Source: CAYUTA01 sp964447605
Lineage (GTDB): Bacteria; Bacillota; Clostridia; Christensenellales; CAG-138
Length of the DNA stretch: 7,236 bases
Reading direction: 5' to 3'
Assembly: GCA_964447605.1 (NCBI GenBank)
Contig: CAYUTA010000091.1
Location: forward strand, 1-7,236
Position numbers and translations under genes: made by a program
The notes under the pieces: model-generated
Seen by the model: the letters and a program-made list of their open reading frames with translations, nothing else
Databases searched by the model: none
What the model was told of the DNA's origin: nothing
Shown here: in pieces, positions 1 through 5,600 of the stretch
Numbering within the stretch: position 1 is the stretch's first letter
How the letters are laid out: every line of letters starts with the position of its first letter

Positions 1-122
1 GTGGACCGTAGAAAAAGCAGCCCTGAAAAAGCCTTGTATCATGCGGCGTTCAGAGAGCTGAACCGATGTGGTTAAGGTGTTTATACCTAAGACGCCGAAA
101 ACGCGGTTACTTTTTCTACTGA
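1..122 (+). other. Unassigned leader with nested inverted repeats; possible structured RNA or gene tail
   Basis: I see no confidently assignable gene here. Frame 1 is open from the window edge to a TAA at 73-75 and could be the last 24 codons of an upstream gene, but I do not recognise the peptide. The DNA contains a perfect 10-bp inverted repeat (8-17 with 110-119), inside it a 6-bp pair CGGCGT/ACGCCG (44-49 with 92-97), and inside that small hairpins at 50-61, 61-73 and 75-88. A short ORF, ATG at 66 to TGA at 120-122 (18 codons, MWLRCLYLRRRKRGYFFY), ends directly before the terminator-like hairpin and has a weak purine tract (53-57) eight bases upstream. A structured leader RNA, an attenuator leader peptide or a gene remnant are all possible. 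Confidence 0.35.
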
Positions 123-170
123 GCGCCCCTGTGCAGGATGTTTTTTGTCCTGCACAGGGGCGCATTTTTT
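123..170 (+). terminator. Intrinsic terminator or attenuator before the ArdC-like gene
   Basis: A perfect 16-bp stem (123-138 pairs with 148-163) with a 9-base, T-rich loop is followed by one A and six T residues (165-170), the form of a Rho-independent terminator on the + strand. The start codon at 188 lies only 17 bases after the T-tract, and the ribosome binding site takes up 175-181. No promoter can fit between hairpin and gene, so the transcript of the next gene must pass through this hairpin. It is therefore more likely an attenuator or partial terminator within a leader than a simple boundary. Confidence 0.85.
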
Positions 171-187
171 ATTGAAGGGAGTTTATT

Positions 188-2332
188 ATGGCTGAAAAAC
201 AAAGCTACGCCGAGCAGAACAAGGCTCGATTAAAGGACATCACCGACAGCATTGAAACCGGCATCAAGGATTTATTCCAGTCGGACAAATACAAACGGTA
301 TCTCTCCACCATGAGCCGTTTCCACCGCTATTCGCTGAACAACACCATGCTCATCTATATGCAGAAGCCCGACGCCACCCTATGCGCTGGCTTCAATAAG
401 TGGCGCGACCAGTTTGAGCGAAACGTGACGAAAGGCGAAAAGGGCATCAAAATCATCGCGCCCACGCCTTACAAGAAGAAAATTGAGGAAATGAAGCTGG
501 ACCCGGACACCAAAGCGCCCATGCTGGACGCGGACGGCAACGCCATCATAGAGGAAAAGACCATCCAAATCCCCATGTATAAGGTGGTCAGCGTGTTTGA
601 TGTGGCGCAAACAGAGGGAAAACCCCTGCCGGAGCTTGCGGCAAACCTCACCGGCGACGTGCAGAATTACGAGGTATTTATGGAGGCGCTGAAACGCTCC
701 GCGCCTGTGCCTATCAGTTTTGAAGCTATGCAGCCGGATATGGACGGGTATTTTTCTGCCGACGCACAGCGCGTCGCCATCCGGGAGGGCATGAGCGAGG
801 TGCAGACCGTCTCCGCGACCGTCCATGAGATCGCACATTCCAAGCTGCACAACCGAGAGCTGGAACGACTGACAAACGAAACCGCTGATACAGACAAGCC
901 GCTGCCACAACCCAAGAACCGTGAAACCGAGGAAATAGAAGCCGAAAGTATCTCTTACGCCGTCTGTGCCTACTATGGCATACAAACAGGCGAGAACAGC
1001 TTTGGGTATTTGGCTACATGGTCGAAGGACAAGGAATTGTCTGCGCTGAGGGCCAGTCTGGAAACCATCAACAAGACTTCCTCCGGCCTGATTACGGATA
1101 TAGACCGCAACTACGCAGCCATTATGAAAGAGCGCGGGCTGGATAAGGTTGAGCAGGCCGCTGAACAATCTGCGCTATCGCCGGAGCAGACGCAAATTAC
1201 AGAAGCATTTGAGGCCGCTAATCTTTACTACGATGCCGACCCCAATCGTTTATCCTTTTCGGGCAGAGGCGTTGACGGCGCGGAATATGCCTTTGATAGC
1301 TGGAAAGACGCCGCAGAGTGGATCGACAGCGCACCGTTTCAAAATGCGGAAATTAACCATGCGATAAAGCGTGTGCTGCATCCAGAACAATTTACGGAGC
1401 AAGAAACGAAAGCGCCGACCTACCCTATGCCCGACCCCACGCTCACCGCCCTGGATATGCACAGCTATGGCTACACCGACGTGGATATGCTGCCGCTGAC
1501 AAGAGAACGTGCGATTGAGCTTTATCAGAGGGATTTGCCCGTGTATATGCTCTACAACGACAATACCGAAGCAATGGCGCTTGATACGGATGAAATCATC
1601 ACCTTTGACGGTATGTTTGGCATCAGTCGCGGCGATTGGGAATTGGAACGCGAGTATCTGGAACTGACCGCAGGGCATGAGCTGACGGACAAGGATCTGG
1701 AAAACAGCTTCCTCAACAATCCCGCCGACGCCTTTGCCATCTATCAGCTCAAGCATACCGAGGATACACGCGACCTCCGCTTTGCGCCGTTGGAAACGAT
1801 AACGGCGGCTGGCCTTACCGTGGCGCACGATAATTATGAGCTGGTCTATACCGGCGAGCTGCCGAAAAGCGGCGATACCGATAGCAAGCTGAACGACCTG
1901 TTTTATCAGTTTAATCAGAATCACCCGGAGGATTTCAGGGGACACAGCCTGTCCGTCAGCGACATCGTTGCCTTAAAGCAGGCTGGCGATGTATCCTGTC
2001 ATTACGTTGATTCATGGGGCTTCAAGGAACAGCCTGCATTTCTAAAACCGGAAAACTACCTCAAAAACGCTGAGATGGCGATGGAAGATGATTACGGCAT
2101 GATCGACGGCATTGTGAATAATGGCGTTAAGCAGCCTACCGTGGCAGAGCTGGAACAGCAGGCAAAATCCGGCACACCCATCTCTCTCATGGATTTAGCG
2201 GAGGCCGTCCACCGTGAGCGCGGCGATGACCGTAAGGAAAAGCGCCCCTCCGTGCTGGCACAGCTCAAAAGCTACCAAAGCAAGGAAAAATCGAATACAG
2301 CGCCGAAAAAGAGCGCGGAAAGAGAGCTATAA
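188..2332 (+). CDS. ArdC/LtrC-like antirestriction protein with zincin motif and YodL-type C-terminal region
   Basis: A 714-residue multidomain protein. Residues about 15-145 match the ArdC N-terminal (ssDNA-binding) domain, with Y48..N51, QKPDATLCA (59-67), a GEKGI stretch (83-87) and FDVAQT (137-142). Residues about 150-320 are a zincin-like metallopeptidase domain with HEIAH (213-217) and a later EAES segment whose E253 probably supplies the third metal ligand. The middle (about 331-402) is unassigned. Residues about 418-490 and 503-616 carry YodL-type sequence (DFRGHSLSVSDIVAL, 582-596; HYVDSWGF, 605-612), followed by a DUF4316-like tail (AEMAMEDDYGMIDGI, 628-642) and a basic, charged C-terminus. 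In conjugative elements ArdC-type proteins protect incoming DNA from restriction in the recipient; this role is inferred. ATG at 188 follows AAGGGAG (175-181) with six bases between. It is probably co-transcribed with the next gene. Domain names for the C-terminal half are from memory and less certain than the ArdC/zincin call. Confidence 0.9.
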   Translation: MAEKQSYAEQNKARLKDITDSIETGIKDLFQSDKYKRYLSTMSRFHRYSLNNTMLIYMQKPDATLCAGFNKWRDQFERNVTKGEKGIKIIAPTPYKKKIEEMKLDPDTKAPMLDADGNAIIEEKTIQIPMYKVVSVFDVAQTEGKPLPELAANLTGDVQNYEVFMEALKRSAPVPISFEAMQPDMDGYFSADAQRVAIREGMSEVQTVSATVHEIAHSKLHNRELERLTNETADTDKPLPQPKNRETEEIEAESISYAVCAYYGIQTGENSFGYLATWSKDKELSALRASLETINKTSSGLITDIDRNYAAIMKERGLDKVEQAAEQSALSPEQTQITEAFEAANLYYDADPNRLSFSGRGVDGAEYAFDSWKDAAEWIDSAPFQNAEINHAIKRVLHPEQFTEQETKAPTYPMPDPTLTALDMHSYGYTDVDMLPLTRERAIELYQRDLPVYMLYNDNTEAMALDTDEIITFDGMFGISRGDWELEREYLELTAGHELTDKDLENSFLNNPADAFAIYQLKHTEDTRDLRFAPLETITAAGLTVAHDNYELVYTGELPKSGDTDSKLNDLFYQFNQNHPEDFRGHSLSVSDIVALKQAGDVSCHYVDSWGFKEQPAFLKPENYLKNAEMAMEDDYGMIDGIVNNGVKQPTVAELEQQAKSGTPISLMDLAEAVHRERGDDRKEKRPSVLAQLKSYQSKEKSNTAPKKSAEREL

Positions 2333-2333
2333 T

Positions 2334-2549
2334 ATGAACAATTTTACCCATGATGAGCGAAACCTTATGAGCATTTACAATTCCACCGGCACACGAGAGG
2401 GCCTTATCCGAGAGCTGCGGGGGATGCGCGGCTACCTCGCGGATGATGAGGCGGAGCTTCTTGCGCTCACCGATTCCGCCATCGGCAAGCTGGAGGGCAT
2501 CAGCGACGCCCAGTATGCCGAACTGGACTTGTTCCCGGAGTTTGACTGA
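2334..2549 (+). CDS. TTRAP-family transposon-transfer assisting protein
   Basis: A 71-residue acidic protein that I recognise as the TTRAP (transposon-transfer assisting protein) family of Clostridia ICEs. Typical features are the opening MNNFTHDERNL, the central GTREGLIRELRGMRGYL (residues 19-35), ELLALTDSAIGKLE (41-54) and the acidic, aromatic end DLFPEFD. It has no signal peptide or membrane segment and appears mostly helical. The biochemical function is unknown; the family name reflects its occurrence in mobile elements. The ATG at 2334 is one base after the stop of the ArdC-like gene, which suggests translational coupling; the purine tract GGAAAGAGAG (2318-2327) can serve as ribosome binding site. 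An in-frame ATG at 2214 would add 40 residues overlapping the upstream gene, but the family start and coupling favour 2334. Confidence 0.88.
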   Translation: MNNFTHDERNLMSIYNSTGTREGLIRELRGMRGYLADDEAELLALTDSAIGKLEGISDAQYAELDLFPEFD

Positions 2550-2573
2550 TGCCCACAACAACCGCATATTTCG

Positions 2574-2606
2574 GACAGGGGCGGCGTTTGCCGCCCCTGT
2601 CTCTTT
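2574..2606 (+). terminator. GC-rich hairpin with short T-rich tail before the helicase gene
   Basis: A perfect 12-bp stem (2574-2585 pairs with 2590-2601) with a GTTT loop is followed by TCTTT, a weak T-tract. It lies 24 bases after the TTRAP stop and only 9 bases before the helicase ribosome binding site (2611-2615). It may act as a partial terminator, an attenuator, or an mRNA stabilising or processing site. Because no promoter fits between it and the helicase gene, helicase transcripts must include it. Its CAGGGGCG core also occurs in the hairpin at 123-170. Confidence 0.65.
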
Positions 2607-2607
2607 G

Positions 2608-2626
2608 AAGGGAGGAAAAGCCTACG
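2608..2626 (+). promoter_or_regulatory. Strong Shine-Dalgarno site placed for an ACG start codon
   Basis: GGGAGGA (2610-2616) is a near-consensus ribosome binding site. Eight bases after GGAGG lies ACG (2624-2626), opening the reading frame of the helicase. The frame has a stop codon at 2606-2608, and between that and the ATG at 2651 it contains no ATG, GTG or TTG. The ATG at 2651 is 35 bases from the site and has no other ribosome binding site. The family N-terminus as I remember it begins MNNLQSYRQMAD, which matches translation from this ACG with Met in place of Thr. Confidence 0.7.
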
Positions 2627-5600
2627 AATAACTTACAATCCTATCGCCAAATGGCAGACCACGCGGCGACGCAGATCACCGGCAGTCATGTGACGTGGAC
2701 GGAGTTTCTCACCACCGCCGCAAGGCTGTATAAGTACCCCTACAACGAGCAGCTTATGATATTCGCCCAGCGGCCCAACGCCACCGCCTGTGCGGAGTAT
2801 GACGTCTGGAATCAGCGCATGGGGCGCTATGTCCGGCGCGGCTCAAAGGGCATCGCTGTCATCGACAACCGGGGTGACAAGCCGCGTATCCGCTATGTGT
2901 TCGACGTGGCCGACACCGGCGGCAGGGAGAATGCCCGCAGCGTCAATTTGTGGCAGCTTCGCCCGGAGCACAACGACGCTGTTTCCGCCATGCTGGAACG
3001 GAATTATGACGTGCCTGAAATGGACGGACTTGCCGACCAGCTTGAAAAGGTAGCGGCACAGCTTGCCGATGAATACTGGAACGAGCGCAAGCGTGATATT
3101 CTTGACATCGTTGACGATTCCTTTTTAGAGGAGTACGATGACTTTAACATCGGAGTGGCGTTCAGAAATGCCGCCACCGTGAGCATCACCTATTCGCTGA
3201 TGTCCCGATGCGGCTTGCAGCCGGAGAATTACTTTGAGCATGAGGATTTTCTCAGCATCTTCGACTTCAACACACCGCGGACCGTCTCCGCGCTCGGTAC
3301 GGCGGTCAGCGAGGTCAATCAGCAGGTTTTACGACAAATTGGAGTAACGATACAAAATTATGAGCGCGCGTACAGCGCGGAAAGGATGGCAGAGCATGGA
3401 GAACAACCTGACCTACACCAAGAACGGAGATTACCTGATTCCCGACCTGACGATTCAGGAGACGAGCCGGCCCATCGGGAAGTACGGGAGGATGCGGAAG
3501 AAATACCTTCAGGAGCATCGCCCGATTTTGTGGAACAGCCTGATTCTGCAAGAGAAGCTGTTCCCGCACCTGTTGGAGATCGAGCAGGCGGCGCAGAGCC
3601 GGTTGGAGCTGATGATGCCGGAGCTGATGAAAGCGGAGGGCGTGACCGAGAGCCTGAAAGCCAGCGACCCCATGAAGTGGGTGGGCCTGATGAACAACTG
3701 CAAAGCACAGGCGGAGGAAATCATCCTGAGCGAGTTGATTTTCAGTTAAATTCCCAACCGGTAACAAGCAGCGTCCAATTAAGCCTTTTCCCCACAGAAG
3801 ATGAGCAGATAGCCTATATAGACCAAGCGGAGAGCGTAGCATACACGCCCTTCGCTTTTTCTTTTGCACAGGAGGACATCGACCATGTGCTGCGGCTTGG
3901 CGGCAATAACGACAATAGCCGCCAGCGTGTCGCTGCCGAGTACATGATGCAGAAGCCAGTGGAGGAAATAGCGGCATTTCTCAGCCGGGAGTATATCGGC
4001 GGCAGCGGCCTTGTCACAGATAACGGCAGACTATCCGCATGGTTTGCCGAGGACGGTATTCATCTCGCAAAGGGCGACGCCGCCCGGTATGTGCCATCGG
4101 CGCAGGTGATTTCATGGCAGGACGCCACCGAGCGTATCGGGGCGCTTTTGGAGCAGGGACAGTTTGCCACCAATGTGGAGCTTACCGAGACGGACGGCTA
4201 TATCCGCAGCCAGCTCGCGCAGTCTCTTTGGTATCTGCGGAGTGACTTTGACGAGCCAGCAAGAGAGCAAGGTTATCTCTCTGTCATGGAGGATTTTAGA
4301 GGCGGCGGTTTCCCCGATGAAACCGCCAGACTGTCCGAAGCTCTTGCGAAGCCGGAGTTTCTCACCAAGCTCACCACCGAATATGAGCAGTTTTTGGATG
4401 CTTACACCGGGAATCGCGATTTGCTCCGCTTTCATTATCACCGTCCCAAACAATTACTTGACCGTCTCCATGATCTCGCTTTACCTCGGCGGGAATACAC
4501 CGCCGATATGAGCGAGCCAACCCGGACCGGACATTTTATCACCGAGGATGAAGTTAGCGCCGCTTTGACACGTGGCAGCGGTTTTGTGGACGGCGAAAGC
4601 CGTATTTACGCCTATTTCACCGAAAAGCATACGCCAAAGGAACAGGCGGCATTTCTAAAAAATGAATACGGCTGGGGCGGTCATAACAACGCTTTGCCCG
4701 GCTCGTTTCATAGTCAGGAAAATCACAGCGGCAAGGGCGTAGAGCTGAAAAAGCCGGAGTGCGCCGACATTCAAATGACGTGGAGCACCGTAGCCAAGCG
4801 CATCACCGAGCTTGTACGAAAAGACCGCTATCTCACCCCTGCGCAGAAAGCAAAATATGAGAAATTGCAGCGCGTCAAGGCCGAAACAGACCCCATGCCC
4901 AACATTGAATATGACGCTTATAAGGATTACAGCGCCGTTAAAAATGCCCATACGGACGATATTGTGCTGTATCAGGTGGGCGACTTTTTCGAGATGTACG
5001 GTGAGGACGCGAAAAACGCGGCGGGCGCGCTTGATATTGCGCTCACTACCCGCATCGTCAATCTCGTTGATCGCGTTCCCATGTGCGGCATACCGTCAAA
5101 CCGGCTGGAACAGTATGTCCAAAAGCTCCAAGACGAGGGCTTTGACGTTACCATCTCCGGCATTGGGGTCAACAGCAAAGAACGTCGCGTTTTCTCCCTG
5201 CCCTCCATAGACCATGCCGCCGAGCAAGCCATTGACGCCCACGAAGCAGAAGTTGCCGCTGACGGAAGCCGCGCTTTCCCGGATAATACGCCGGAACGTG
5301 AAGAAGCTCCCGCTGTACCCGCTCCAAAAGCTGAGATAACACAGGACGATATTGACGAAGCTCTCCGCGCATGGAATGGCGATATTGCCAGCAAGCGCCG
5401 TGCGCAAGACTATATGACCGACCATGCCCGCGAAAAGAACGCCGCCGCGTGGCTTGCAAATGAATACGGCAGCCCCGATGCGAAATCACTATACATCACA
5501 GTCACCGGCACCGATCTTGAAACGGAATTACCGTGGCCAAAGGTGCAGCGACGCATTGCCCAGCTCATTCAAAGCAACAGCTTTCTGAGTGAACAGGCGG

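Noticed and set aside
380..1168. Long open frame (262 codons) on the - strand opposite the ArdC-like gene
   Set aside because: It lies antiparallel to a clearly recognised protein, has no family resemblance, and is explained by codon bias of the + strand gene.
1250..1945. 231-codon open frame on the - strand
   Set aside because: It is fully inside the YodL-type half of the ArdC-like gene and gives no recognisable protein.
2790..3053. 87-codon + strand frame inside the helicase N-terminal domain
   Set aside because: Shifted-frame translation of a conserved domain with no family resemblance.
3870..3947. Consensus AGGAGG (3870-3875) nine bases before an ATG opening a 20-codon frame (MCCGLAAITTIAASVSLPST)
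   Set aside because: The site coincides with conserved helicase codons for Gln-Glu-Asp, and the short peptide has no other support; chance is the simpler explanation.
3315..3977. 220-codon open frame on the - strand opposite the tnpV overlap
   Set aside because: The translation is Leu/His/Arg-rich without family features; two + strand frames already account for the region.
4812..5210. 132-codon + strand frame overlapping the MutS-like segment
   Set aside because: Unlike tnpV, it shows no recognisable family, is rich in Arg/Thr/Ser as expected of a shifted frame, and lacks a ribosome binding site that I can see.
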